Source of the DNA: Ruminococcus sp.
GTDB lineage: Bacteria > Bacillota > Clostridia > Oscillospirales > Ruminococcaceae
NCBI GenBank assembly: GCA_015066935.1
Contig: SVNK01000001.1
Location: 322,500-386,499, forward strand
DNA: 64,000 nt
Reading direction: 5' to 3'
A model generated the notes under the pieces. The model saw only the letters and a list, made by a program, of their open reading frames with translations. It was not told the origin of the DNA and ran no database searches. Shown here piece after piece: positions 8,810-17,384 of the stretch (position 1 is the stretch's first letter; every line of letters starts with the position of its first letter). The position numbers and the translations under genes are program-made.

Positions 8810-9124
8810 TTAATCTCTTGATGTATCATAGAATCTGCGTTCATCCGGATAGGCATAGTCTCTTTCCTCGATAGCAACCTTTTCAAGATATGCAGACATA
8901 TCATCACTGTCCAGAAGTCTCTGAAGCTCTGAATTCTCATTTTCCAGAGCGTCGATTTTTACCTGAATGCCGTCAAGCTCGTTTTCCTTGTCTCTGCAGT
9001 CTTTTTCCGTTGTAAAGAGCAGCACCGAACAAGCGGCAACAACGCCGACTGCCATAAGCTTGACAAGAAGTCCGTTAAACAGACCTTTCATTTTGCGTTT
9101 TGATTTTCTTGCCACCTTTTCCAC
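8810..9124 (-). CDS. divIC: Septum formation initiator (DivIC/FtsB-like)
   Basis: A 104-residue bitopic membrane protein of the DivIC family, part of the division complex that activates septal peptidoglycan synthesis. A basic N-terminus (residues 1-15) precedes one membrane segment (about 19-41, LLVKLMAVGVVAACSVLLF). A coiled coil (about 45-75) and the short motif YLEKVAIEERDYAYPDE follow, typical of the family. The GTG at 9124 is used here and overlaps the yabQ end by about 50 bp; an ATG at 9091 is an alternative but lacks a ribosome site. Its place next to yabQ supports the name. Confidence 0.85.
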   Translation of the reverse strand: MEKVARKSKRKMKGLFNGLLVKLMAVGVVAACSVLLFTTEKDCRDKENELDGIQVKIDALENENSELQRLLDSDDMSAYLEKVAIEERDYAYPDERRFYDTSRD

Positions 9125-9635
9125 GTTCTTTCTTTTTAGTTTCCATTTTATTATACAACATATGCGGTAATTTTAGCAATAGAAATCTTATTTTTTTAAA
9201 ACAATTAACAGCAACTTTGGAACTTCCCACAAATTTCGCTCTTGTTTTTCTACATAAAAACGCAAAGCATATCTTAAACGGGACCATGATGAAGGAGATC
9301 GTTTTTTTCAGAGCCGAAAACAGTCTGCGGAATGCCGAGTTCACAATGCTTCCGAGGGTGAGGAAATAGAGTGCAAAGCCGATGAAGTTTCCTAAAACGT
9401 GGTAAAAACGAAGCTCACCACGTGCTGCTGCCGAGGCGAAAGCAATCAGCGATACACCATAGAGTCCGAGAAAGAGGATGTCCTCTATAGCTGTGAGGAA
9501 TCCGTTGTGTGCGAAAACGATGCGGATTATCCTGAATACGTCGTACAGAACACCGAAAACGGCTCCCATTATGCAGGACATTCCGAACAGTACAAGCTCC
9601 TCGTTGACGGAGAAAAAGGTTTCGGGGATGTTCAT
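9075..9635 (-). CDS. yabQ: Spore cortex biosynthesis protein YabQ
   Basis: 186 residues from the ATG at 9635 (MNIPETFFSVNEELVL). Several hydrophobic segments follow (about residues 13-35, 42-62, 70-95), then a basic soluble tail ending KKERGKGGKKIKTQ. YabQ is needed for spore cortex formation in Bacillus. The start overlaps the yabP stop as ATGA, indicating coupled translation. An upstream in-frame ATG at 9701 would lie inside yabP and is less likely. Recognition rests on the membrane pattern (CIMGAVFGVLYDVFRIIR) and on the yabP neighbour. Confidence 0.9.
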   Translation of the reverse strand: MNIPETFFSVNEELVLFGMSCIMGAVFGVLYDVFRIIRIVFAHNGFLTAIEDILFLGLYGVSLIAFASAAARGELRFYHVLGNFIGFALYFLTLGSIVNSAFRRLFSALKKTISFIMVPFKICFAFLCRKTRAKFVGSSKVAVNCFKKIRFLLLKLPHMLYNKMETKKKERGKGGKKIKTQNERSV

Positions 9636-9910
9636 CTGAACAGCCTCCCGAGTGCCGAAACGGGACCTCTGCGTTCCTTGTCGCCGTAGACAAGCGACCA
9701 TATATCTCCCGTAATCGTCATGTCGCCGCTTTCGACGCTCATAGAGTCGATATGAAGCTCCCTGCCACGGATTGTAAGTTCGCCGAGTTCCGTAAAAAGA
9801 CAGATTTCACGTTCATCGAAGCTGTCAACATCGGTAATGCCCGAAATACTCAGACTTTTGCGGTTTTCAAGAATGATATTGTGATTTTTACGTATGATTT
9901 TTTCCTGCAT
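9632..9910 (-). CDS. yabP: Sporulation protein YabP
   Basis: 92 residues; an all-beta protein of the YabP/YqfC family needed for spore development. The family core is visible: NRKSLSISGITDVDSFDE, then a repeat of short strands (LGELTIRGRELHIDSM, SGDMTITGDIWSLVYGD). The start at 9910 follows GGAGG with 9-10 bases spacing. It is the first gene of the yabP-yabQ-divIC-S1 cluster, a signature of endospore formers. Confidence 0.93.
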   Translation of the reverse strand: MQEKIIRKNHNIILENRKSLSISGITDVDSFDEREICLFTELGELTIRGRELHIDSMSVESGDMTITGDIWSLVYGDKERRGPVSALGRLFR

Positions 9911-10196
9911 ACTGTCAGACCTCCGTAATGTTTTTCCCTACATGATATTCATGCGGACTCCCATAAATGCTCCCGACGCCGCAAAAAAATAAAATTTTTT
10001 CCTGTTGTCCGCAGTTCCGGTGTCATGCAGAAAACTAATTCCGACCGTGTTCGAAGGCTGTTTTTTGTGCAATATGCCGTTATTTGGGCGATTTCAACAA
10101 AATTCCTCAAAAAACAGCATTTTCCGCTTTATTTTTCTGAAAAAATGTAGTATAATGATTGTGTATCAAATAATATGTGTAATTCAGAGGTGCTAA
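9911..10196. other. Divergent intergenic region between yabP and the dehydratase activase
   Basis: An AT-rich divergent spacer. A TATAAT box at 10152-10157 probably belongs to the rightward activase gene, but no good -35 box lies 16-18 bp upstream. No repeat of the families described elsewhere was seen here. Confidence 0.5.
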
Positions 10197-13127
10197 ATGG
10201 CAAATAAATATTCACTCGGAATTGACGTCGGTTCAACAACGGTAAAGACCGTTATTACCGACAGTGAGAACAATATCATCTATTCAAAATATCAGCGTCA
10301 TTTTTCCAAGGTAAAGGAGACGGTTACCGACCAGCTTATGATGATTCGCGGAAATTACCCCGATGAGGAGTTTTCCGTGTGCATTACAGGCTCTGCAGGT
10401 CTCGGATTTGCAAATTCCGCAGGTATCCCCTTCGTGCAGGAGGTTCACGCTGCCTTCCTCGCAGTCAAGGAAAAACAGCCCGACGCCGACGCCGTTATAG
10501 AACTCGGCGGTGAGGACGCTAAAATCATCTTCCTTACGGGAGGTGTTGAACAGCGTATGAACGGTACCTGTGCAGGCGGTACGGGTGCGTTCATCGACCA
10601 GATGGCTACCCTCCTCGGAATTACCTCCGACCAGCTTGACGAGCTTTCGCTCCACGCACAGAAGGTCTACCCCATTGCATCACGCTGCGGAGTTTTCGCT
10701 AAATCCGACATCCAGCCGCTTCTCAATCAGGGTGCCCGTCGTGAGGACATCGCTGCAAGTATCTTTCAGGCTGTCGTTGACCAGACCGTTTCGGGTCTTG
10801 CTCAGGGACGCTCCATCGAAGGCAAGGTGCTTTTCCTCGGCGGACCGCTTTTCTTCCTCAGAGGTCTCCGCAAAGCCTTCGTGAAGACTCTCGCTCTCGA
10901 CGACGAAAACGCTGTTTTCCCTGAAGAGGCTCCCGTGTTCGTGGCATACGGATGTGCTCTTTATGCGGCAAAGTCCTCGGATTCATGCACAATAGCTTCC
11001 GTCCTTGAGAAAATTGCGGACGCAAAGGCTTCCGACAACATCGTTACGGGTGAGCCGCTTTTCGCTTCTCAGGCTGAATACGACGATTTTATCGACCGTC
11101 ATAAGAAATTCGACCTCGGTTATGCCGATATACGTACATATAAGGGCGACGCTTACCTCGGTATCGACGCAGGCTCAACAACAACAAAGCTTGTACTGAT
11201 TACCGGCGACGGCAGAATCCTCTACCACCATTACAGTTCAAACCTCGGTCAGCCTCTCGACAAAATCGCTGACCAGGTGAAGAAAATCTACGCCGAACTC
11301 AATCCCGATATTACCATAAAAGGCTCTGCCGTAACAGGCTACGGCGAGGACCTCATCAAGGCAGGTCTCTCCGTTGACCACGGTATCGTTGAGACTGTTG
11401 CCCACTTCAAAGCGGCGTCATATTTCTGTCCCGACGTTGACTTCATCATCGACATCGGCGGTCAGGACATCAAATGCTTCAAAATCAAGAACCACAGTAT
11501 CGACAGCATTATGCTCAACGAGGCTTGTTCGTCGGGCTGCGGCTCATTCATACAGACCTTCGCAATGGCTCTCGGCTACGATATTTCCGAATTCTCACAG
11601 CTCGGACTCTTTGCGGAGCACCCCGTTGACCTCGGCTCACGCTGTACCGTTTTCATGAACAGCTCTGTAAAACAGGCTCAGAAGGACGGTGCTACCGTTG
11701 AGGACATCTCCGCAGGACTTTCGTCGTCCATTATCAAGAACGCAATCTACAAGGTTATCCGTGCGAAGTCTCCCGATGAGCTTGGAAAGAATATCGTCGT
11801 TCAGGGCGGAACCTTCCTCAACGACGCAGTTCTGCGTTCATTTGAAAAGGAACTCGGAAGAAACGTAATCCGTCCCGCAATTTCGGGACTTATGGGAGCA
11901 TTCGGCTGTGCACTCTATTCAATGGAAAAGGCTTCGGGCGAAAAGTCCACGCTCATTTCAAAGGAGGAGCTTGACGAGTTCTCATACACCTCAAAGGCTG
12001 CACAGTGCGGAGGATGTACCGCAAACTGTCAGCTGAACATCATCAGCTTCGGCAAGGGCAGACGCTTCATCTCAGGCAACCGCTGTGAAAAGGGAGGCGG
12101 TGCCGCTAAGAGAAACACCATCCCCAATCTCTATGAGTACAAGCACGACAGTATCGTGAATGTCTGCAAAAGCGGTCAGCCTAAGCGTCCGATTGCGACT
12201 GTGGGACTTCCGCTTGCACTCGGCTTCTATGAACAGCTTCCGTTCTGGCACACACTGTTCACATCGCTCGGATTCCGCACAATCTGCTCCGACGAAAGTT
12301 CACGTGATATGTATTATCTCGGTCAGCACACCATCCCCTCGGATACGGTATGCTACCCTGCAAAGCTTGCTCACGGTCATATTGAGAATCTCCTCGACAA
12401 GGGTGCGGACTTCATCTTCTACCCCTGCATGAGCTACAACATCGACGAGGGCGACAGCGATAACCATTTCAACTGTCCCGTTGTAGCGTACTATCCCGAA
12501 CTGCTCCTTGCGAACAATCCACGTCTTAACGGAAAGAATTTCCTTCACCCCTATATGGACCTCAATGTGAGAAAGAACGTTATCCGTGTTCTTTCGGAAA
12601 CGCTGAAAAAATACAACGTGAAGGGCAGAATTCCCGCAGCTGTGGACAACGCTTACGACGCTCTCAACCGCTATCATGCACAGGTCGCTGCAAAGGCACG
12701 TGAAATAATCACTCAGGCTAAGGACGAGGGCAGAAAAATTATCGTCCTCGCAGGAAGACCCTACCATATCGACAAGGAAATCAACCATGGTATCCATAAG
12801 CTTATAACAAGTCTCGGAATGGCTGTTGTCACTGAGGACAGCGTCGCTCACCTCGCACATACCCCCAAGCTCGGCGTACTCAATCAGTGGACTTACCATT
12901 CAAGACTCTACCGTGCCGCAAAATATGTCACAACACAGCCCGATATGCAGCTTGTACAGCTTGTGTCCTTCGGCTGCGGTATCGACGCCGTAACAGGCGA
13001 CGAGGTGCGTGAGATTCTCGAAAGCGGCGGAAAACTCTATACACAGCTTAAAATCGACGAAATCAACAATCTCGGTGCGGCACGTATCAGACTCCGCAGT
13101 CTTGTTGCCGCCATGGACAATTCGTAA
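10197..13127 (+). CDS. Acyl-CoA dehydratase activase with two ASKHA ATPase domains and DUF2229
   Basis: A 976-residue protein. Two tandem BadF/BadG/HgdC-type ASKHA ATPase domains lie at about residues 4-260 (GIDVGSTTVKTVI, then NGTCAGGTGAFID) and 320-580 (GIDAGSTTTKLVL, then NEACSSGCGSFIQ). A DUF2229-type C-terminal region (about 640-960) contains PSDTVCYPAKLAHGH and FYPCMSYN. In HgdC, a Cys in the GTCAGGTG loop ligates a [4Fe-4S] cluster shared by two subunits and ATP drives electron transfer to a dehydratase. Here the two half-sites sit in one chain. The downstream gene supplies the dehydratase-like part; in many Clostridia both are one protein of about 1400 residues. The substrate is unknown. 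Confidence 0.88.
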   Translation: MANKYSLGIDVGSTTVKTVITDSENNIIYSKYQRHFSKVKETVTDQLMMIRGNYPDEEFSVCITGSAGLGFANSAGIPFVQEVHAAFLAVKEKQPDADAVIELGGEDAKIIFLTGGVEQRMNGTCAGGTGAFIDQMATLLGITSDQLDELSLHAQKVYPIASRCGVFAKSDIQPLLNQGARREDIAASIFQAVVDQTVSGLAQGRSIEGKVLFLGGPLFFLRGLRKAFVKTLALDDENAVFPEEAPVFVAYGCALYAAKSSDSCTIASVLEKIADAKASDNIVTGEPLFASQAEYDDFIDRHKKFDLGYADIRTYKGDAYLGIDAGSTTTKLVLITGDGRILYHHYSSNLGQPLDKIADQVKKIYAELNPDITIKGSAVTGYGEDLIKAGLSVDHGIVETVAHFKAASYFCPDVDFIIDIGGQDIKCFKIKNHSIDSIMLNEACSSGCGSFIQTFAMALGYDISEFSQLGLFAEHPVDLGSRCTVFMNSSVKQAQKDGATVEDISAGLSSSIIKNAIYKVIRAKSPDELGKNIVVQGGTFLNDAVLRSFEKELGRNVIRPAISGLMGAFGCALYSMEKASGEKSTLISKEELDEFSYTSKAAQCGGCTANCQLNIISFGKGRRFISGNRCEKGGGAAKRNTIPNLYEYKHDSIVNVCKSGQPKRPIATVGLPLALGFYEQLPFWHTLFTSLGFRTICSDESSRDMYYLGQHTIPSDTVCYPAKLAHGHIENLLDKGADFIFYPCMSYNIDEGDSDNHFNCPVVAYYPELLLANNPRLNGKNFLHPYMDLNVRKNVIRVLSETLKKYNVKGRIPAAVDNAYDALNRYHAQVAAKAREIITQAKDEGRKIIVLAGRPYHIDKEINHGIHKLITSLGMAVVTEDSVAHLAHTPKLGVLNQWTYHSRLYRAAKYVTTQPDMQLVQLVSFGCGIDAVTGDEVREILESGGKLYTQLKIDEINNLGAARIRLRSLVAAMDNS

Positions 13128-13150
13128 TCTGAACGACGGAGGTTTTTATA

Positions 13151-14380
13151 ATGCCCGAATATGCAAAGTTTACCGAGGATATGATAAAAACACATACAAT
13201 CCTCGTTCCCGATATGCTGCCGATACATTTCAAGCTTCTCATAAAGATTTTCGGCTCATACGGCTATAAAATGGAGCTTCTCCAGAACGATTCACGTGCG
13301 GTTATTGACGAGGGACTCAAAAACGTCCACAACGACGCCTGCTATCCCGCACTCCTTGTAATCGGTCAGTTCATGGACGCTCTCAAAAGCGGTAAGTACG
13401 ACCCCGATAAGACTGCCCTTCTCATTACGCAGACGGGCGGCGGCTGCCGTGCTTCAAACTATATCCACCTGCTGAGAAAGGCTGTGGACCGCAATTTCCC
13501 ACAGGTCCCCGTTGTTTCGCTCAATTTCAGCGGTCTTGAAAAGGACAGCGGCTTCAGAATCACTGCACCTATCTTCATAAAGCTGCTTTACGCTATCCTG
13601 TACGGCGACCTGCTTATGACCTGCTACAACAAGTGCCGTGCATACGAGGTCAATAAGGGCGAATCAAAGAAAATGCTCGACAAGTGGCAGAACCGTATCG
13701 GAAATATCTTCCGCAGCAAGAGCAAGCTCTATCTCAAGACAAAGAAGGTCTACAATGACATTCTCAACGATTTCTCGTCGATTGAGCTGAGCAGCGAGAA
13801 GAAAATCCGTGTAGGCATCGTGGGAGAAATCTACGTTAAATATTCTCCGCTTGCAAACAACCACCTTGAGGACTTCCTCATCTCGGAAGGCTGCGAACCT
13901 GTTGTGCCGTCGCTGCTTGAATTTGTAATGTACTGTGCCGCAGCCGTGTTCAACAATGCGAGCATCTACGATAAACATACAGTCACTTCAACGGTCGAAA
14001 AGGCTGCATATAAGCTCATCTACGCCAAGCAGAAGGAGCTTATCGAGGTCATGAAGCAGAACGGCAATTTCGACCCTCCCCACGATTTCGAACACCTGAG
14101 AAAACTTGCCGACAAGTACATAAATCAGGGAGTCGTTATGGGTGAAGGCTGGCTGATTCCTGCCGAAATGGCAGCTCTTGCACAGTCGGGAGTCGAGAAC
14201 ATCATCTGTGCACAGCCCTTCGGATGTCTCCCGAACCACATCGTCGCAAAAGGAATGTCACGTGCAATCAAGGAGGCTAACCCCAACGCAAATATCGTTC
14301 CTATCGACTACGACCCCGGTGCAACCCGTGTAAATCAGGAAAACCGCATCAAGCTCATGCTTGCCAATGCCAGACTCTGA
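13151..14380 (+). CDS. 2-hydroxyacyl-CoA dehydratase-like protein
   Basis: A 409-residue protein of the HgdB/FldB-like fold, 23 bp after the activase gene with a good GGAGG site. Cys residues in NDACYPALLVIGQ and GGGCRASNY and the C-terminal ENIICAQPFGCLPNHIVAKG (read as two blocks, IICAQPFGCLPN and HIVAKG) are candidates for [4Fe-4S] ligands. Its size with the preceding gene (976 plus 409) matches the about 1400-residue fused activase-dehydratase proteins of other Clostridia, so this looks like a split version. It lacks a partner dehydratase subunit, so its role may not be classic acyl-CoA dehydration. Confidence 0.82.
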   Translation: MPEYAKFTEDMIKTHTILVPDMLPIHFKLLIKIFGSYGYKMELLQNDSRAVIDEGLKNVHNDACYPALLVIGQFMDALKSGKYDPDKTALLITQTGGGCRASNYIHLLRKAVDRNFPQVPVVSLNFSGLEKDSGFRITAPIFIKLLYAILYGDLLMTCYNKCRAYEVNKGESKKMLDKWQNRIGNIFRSKSKLYLKTKKVYNDILNDFSSIELSSEKKIRVGIVGEIYVKYSPLANNHLEDFLISEGCEPVVPSLLEFVMYCAAAVFNNASIYDKHTVTSTVEKAAYKLIYAKQKELIEVMKQNGNFDPPHDFEHLRKLADKYINQGVVMGEGWLIPAEMAALAQSGVENIICAQPFGCLPNHIVAKGMSRAIKEANPNANIVPIDYDPGATRVNQENRIKLMLANARL

Positions 14381-14382
14381 CC

Positions 14383-15246
14383 ATGATTAAAACACGAAAC
14401 GGTGAAATCATCGTCACAAATGAAAAACAGAACAGTCTGCTGAAGTCTCTTTACGGGACTTTCGGCGGACGCTGTCTGCTGAAGCTTCTTACAGCTCCCG
14501 TCGTCTCAAAGGCTGCAGGAGCTTTTATGGATTCTCCGCTGTCGAAGCCTCTTATCAGACGCTTCATCAGGACAAGCGGTATTGATACCTCTCAGTATGT
14601 GATGTGCGATTTTCACTCGTATAACGACTTTTTTACGAGGACGGTCAGAGAAGGGTGCCGTCCCGTTGACACTGTCCCCACTCATCTTATAAGTCCCTGC
14701 GATTCAAAGCTGACCGCCTATAAAATCGACAGCGGCAGTCTGTTCCGCATCAAGGACTCGTATTACAGTGTCGCAGACCTGCTGAAAAACCGTAGGCTTG
14801 CGGAAAAGTACAAAGACGGCTATTGTCTGATTTTCCGTCTTGAGGTTGACGACTACCACCGCTACTGCTATATCGACAGCGGCAGAAAATCACGCAATGT
14901 ATTCATCGGCGGCGAACTCCACACCGTCAATCCCATTGCTCTTGAACATTACAACATCTATAAGCGGAACTGCCGTGAATTCACGGTGATGCGCACCGAT
15001 AATTTCGGGGACGTCGTTCAGGCTGAGGTCGGAGCAATGATGGTCGGACGTATCTGCAACCACCACGGCGAATGTCACTTCCGCAGAGGCGACGAAAAGG
15101 GTATGTTCGAGTTCGGCGGTTCAACAATCGTCATGCTCTTTCAGAAGGACTCGATCCGTATTGACGATGATATATGGGAGAATTCACGCAGCGGTTATGA
15201 AACTGTTGTGAAGTACGGCGAAAAAATCGGAAATGCCGTACTCTGA
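14383..15246 (+). CDS. psd: Phosphatidylserine decarboxylase proenzyme
   Basis: Decarboxylates phosphatidylserine to phosphatidylethanolamine at the membrane. The 287-residue proenzyme has DYHRYCYIDSG around residues 148-158, and the self-cleavage site FGGSTIVMLF near residue 245, where Ser becomes the pyruvoyl group. An NHHGECHFRRGDEKG block precedes the cleavage site. The gene starts 2 bp after the dehydratase-like gene, so the three form one transcription unit, although a lipid enzyme is not obviously related to the activase. No phosphatidylserine synthase is in the window. Confidence 0.93.
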   Translation: MIKTRNGEIIVTNEKQNSLLKSLYGTFGGRCLLKLLTAPVVSKAAGAFMDSPLSKPLIRRFIRTSGIDTSQYVMCDFHSYNDFFTRTVREGCRPVDTVPTHLISPCDSKLTAYKIDSGSLFRIKDSYYSVADLLKNRRLAEKYKDGYCLIFRLEVDDYHRYCYIDSGRKSRNVFIGGELHTVNPIALEHYNIYKRNCREFTVMRTDNFGDVVQAEVGAMMVGRICNHHGECHFRRGDEKGMFEFGGSTIVMLFQKDSIRIDDDIWENSRSGYETVVKYGEKIGNAVL

Positions 15247-15256
15247 AAAGCGTCAC

Positions 15257-15285
15257 TTGTAATTTGATTTAATCTGTGATATAAT
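15257..15285 (+). promoter_or_regulatory. Promoter of deoD
   Basis: TTGTAA at 15257-15262, a 17-bp spacer, and TATAAT at 15280-15285, lying 50 bp before the deoD start. Confidence 0.75.
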
Positions 15286-15334
15286 AAAGGCAGAACCCCC
15301 AAATCATAAATTGTACATAAAGGGAGGCTATTTT

Positions 15335-16045
15335 ATGTCAACACCACACAATAATGCGAAAAAAGGCGATATTGCGGAAACGGTCCTTATGCCCGGAGAC
15401 CCCCTCAGAGCTAAGTTCATCGCTGAAAATTATCTTGAAAATCCCGTTTGCTACAACGAAGTAAGAGGAATGCTCGGATTCACGGGCACCTATAAAGGAA
15501 AACGTATTTCTGTTCAGGGAAGCGGTATGGGTATGCCCTCGATCGGAATCTATTCGTGGGAGCTTTTCAATGAATATGATGTGAAGAATATCATCCGTGT
15601 AGGAACGGCAGGTGCTATTGCCGATAATGTTAATCTCAGGGATATTATTATTGGTCTGAGTGCAAGCACGAATTCCAATTTTGCTTCACAGTACCGTCTG
15701 CCCGGAACCTACGCTCCCACTGCTTCATGGGACCTTATCGACGCTGCCGTTATGGTTGCACAGGAACGTGATTGTCCGTTCCACGTAGGAAACATCCTTT
15801 CAAGCGATACATTCTATGACGACGCCGCAAGTCTCGCAGACTGGAAGAAAATGGGCGTTCTCGGTATTGAAATGGAAGCGGCCGCACTCTATATGAATGC
15901 TGCAAGAGCAGGTAAGAACGCACTTTGCATCCTCACTGTTTCGGACTGTCCGCTGAAGGGTCTTTCAACTTCGGCTGAAGAGCGTCAGACTTCCTTCAGA
16001 AATATGATGGAAATAGCTCTCGACGCAGCTGTTCTTCTGCCCTGA
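15335..16045 (+). CDS. deoD: Purine nucleoside phosphorylase, DeoD type
   Basis: Phosphorolysis of purine (deoxy)nucleosides to base and (deoxy)ribose 1-phosphate. The 236-residue product starts MSTPHNNAKKGDIAE and shows the hexameric-PNP signatures LMPGDPLRAKFIAE, GSGMGMPSIGIYS and the ribose-binding segment EMEAAALYM. The ATG at 15335 follows GGGAGG at 15322-15327; an in-frame TTG at 15311 lies upstream of that site and is rejected. It is monocistronic with its own promoter. Confidence 0.97.
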   Translation: MSTPHNNAKKGDIAETVLMPGDPLRAKFIAENYLENPVCYNEVRGMLGFTGTYKGKRISVQGSGMGMPSIGIYSWELFNEYDVKNIIRVGTAGAIADNVNLRDIIIGLSASTNSNFASQYRLPGTYAPTASWDLIDAAVMVAQERDCPFHVGNILSSDTFYDDAASLADWKKMGVLGIEMEAAALYMNAARAGKNALCILTVSDCPLKGLSTSAEERQTSFRNMMEIALDAAVLLP

Positions 16046-16594
16046 AAAATTTTTTCGTTTTTTAAGATTATTTTAAGCATACGGGGTTATAATACAAACA
16101 ATCCCCAATTCTATATTTATGTGAGACAGAAATGTCTGTATTGTTTCGCCTTGGCTGTGCTTACCGCACAGCCGCTTTTATTTATTCCGTAACAACATTT
16201 TGCGTTTTCTTCGGGCGAACACAGTTCGCCCCTACACGGTGGATTCCGGGCTGTTTTCGGGAGGATAATCGGTCGTCCGCAATCATCCGAAATGTACGGC
16301 AACATTTTGCGTTTTCTTCGGGCGAACACAGTTCGCCCCTACATGGTGGATTCTGGGCTGTTTTCGGGAGGATAATTGGTCGTCCGCAAATAACGACGTT
16401 TACCGACTGAAATAGCCGTATATTAACGGGACGTCGAGGACGCCGTCCCCTACACGGTGGATTCGGTGCTGTTTTCGGGTGGATAATAACCGCCCCTGCA
16501 ATACGGTCAGCAGTATACATCAGGCTTTCTGCAGGGAATCTTTTTGTGCAAAACGCAGTAAATTGTCAATGTTTAAAAATTGTCCGAAAAGCTC
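16046..16594 (+). repeat. REP array with a 107-bp tandem unit
   Basis: A 550-bp non-coding stretch. Two near-identical units start at 16193 and 16300 (period 107). Each contains the palindrome GGGCGAACACAGTTCGCCC followed by CTACA, a conserved linker (GTGGATTC..GGGCTGTTTTCGGG), and a half-unit GGTCGTCCGCAA. A third, partial copy at about 16421-16500 carries a different palindrome (GGGACGTCGAGGACGCCGTC). Short open frames across it are a by-product of the repeat and are not called. Confidence 0.85.
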
Positions 16595-16623
16595 TTGATT
16601 TTTGGGACGAGATATAGTATAAT
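16595..16623 (+). promoter_or_regulatory. Promoter of the IscU-like/GGGtGRT operon
   Basis: TTGATT at 16595-16600, a 17-bp spacer and TATAAT at 16618-16623, 55 bp before the start codon. The strong match fits the apparently high-expression codon use of the two genes. Confidence 0.85.
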
Positions 16624-16677
16624 AATTATATATGCTAAGGCAGACAACTCTGCCTTAAATATGAAAGGAGAACTTTT

Positions 16678-17370
16678 ATGATTTATTCTCACGAAGTTGA
16701 AACAATGTGCCCCATCGCTCAGGGCGTTGCGCACGGTGCTGCTCCTATTCCGGAGGAGGCTAAGTGGGTTAAGGCTAAGGAAATCAAGGACATTTCTGGC
16801 TTTACACACGGTATCGGCTGGTGTGCACCTCAGCAGGGTACTTGCAAGCTCACACTTAATGTTAAAGAAGGCGTTATTCAGGAGTGTCTCGTTGAGACAA
16901 TCGGCTGCTCAGGTATGACTCATTCAGCTGCTATGGCATCTGAAATTCTCCCCGGCAGAACTATCCTTGAGGCTCTTAACACAGACCTCGTTTGTGACGC
17001 TATCAATACAGCTATGAGAGAGCTTTTCCTCCAGATCGTTTACGGTCGTTCACAGAGTGCATTCTCTGAGGGCGGTCTCGTAGTAGGCGCAGGTCTTGAG
17101 GACCTCGGTAAGGGCCTCCGTTCACAGGTAGGTACAATGTACGGTACTCTCGCAAAGGGTCCCCGCTACCTCGAAATGACAGACGGCTACGTTACAGGAA
17201 TCGCTCTTAATGAGGACAACGAGATCATCGGCTACCAGTTCGTAAACTTCGGCAAGATGATGGACTTCATCAAGGCAGGCGACGACGCAAATACTGCAAT
17301 CGAAAAGGCAAAGGGTCAGTACGGCAGAGTTGCTGACGCTGTTAAAATCGTTGACCCCAGAAAAGAATAA
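16678..17370 (+). CDS. NifU/IscU-like iron-sulfur cluster scaffold protein
   Basis: A 230-residue protein with an IscU-like N-terminal domain. Cysteines at 49, 56, 70 and 77 (GWCAPQQGTC and IQECLVETIGCSG) fit a cluster-binding scaffold, though an extra N-terminal Cys11 and a C-terminal half (about 130-230) are not part of classic IscU. It belongs to a clostridial family regularly paired with the GGGtGRT protein, as here (14 bp apart). No cysteine desulfurase lies in the window, so the role in cluster assembly is inferred. Confidence 0.8.
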   Translation: MIYSHEVETMCPIAQGVAHGAAPIPEEAKWVKAKEIKDISGFTHGIGWCAPQQGTCKLTLNVKEGVIQECLVETIGCSGMTHSAAMASEILPGRTILEALNTDLVCDAINTAMRELFLQIVYGRSQSAFSEGGLVVGAGLEDLGKGLRSQVGTMYGTLAKGPRYLEMTDGYVTGIALNEDNEIIGYQFVNFGKMMDFIKAGDDANTAIEKAKGQYGRVADAVKIVDPRKE

Positions 17371-17384
17371 GGAGGAGCGCTACA

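Noticed and set aside
12300..12899. 200-codon frame antisense to the dehydratase activase
   Set aside because: The opposite strand carries family motifs (GIDAGSTT, FYPCMSYN) throughout, and this frame shows no motif.
16117..16520. Short open frames in the REP array
   Set aside because: They translate palindromes and linkers of the repeats; codon pattern and lack of start context argue against genes.
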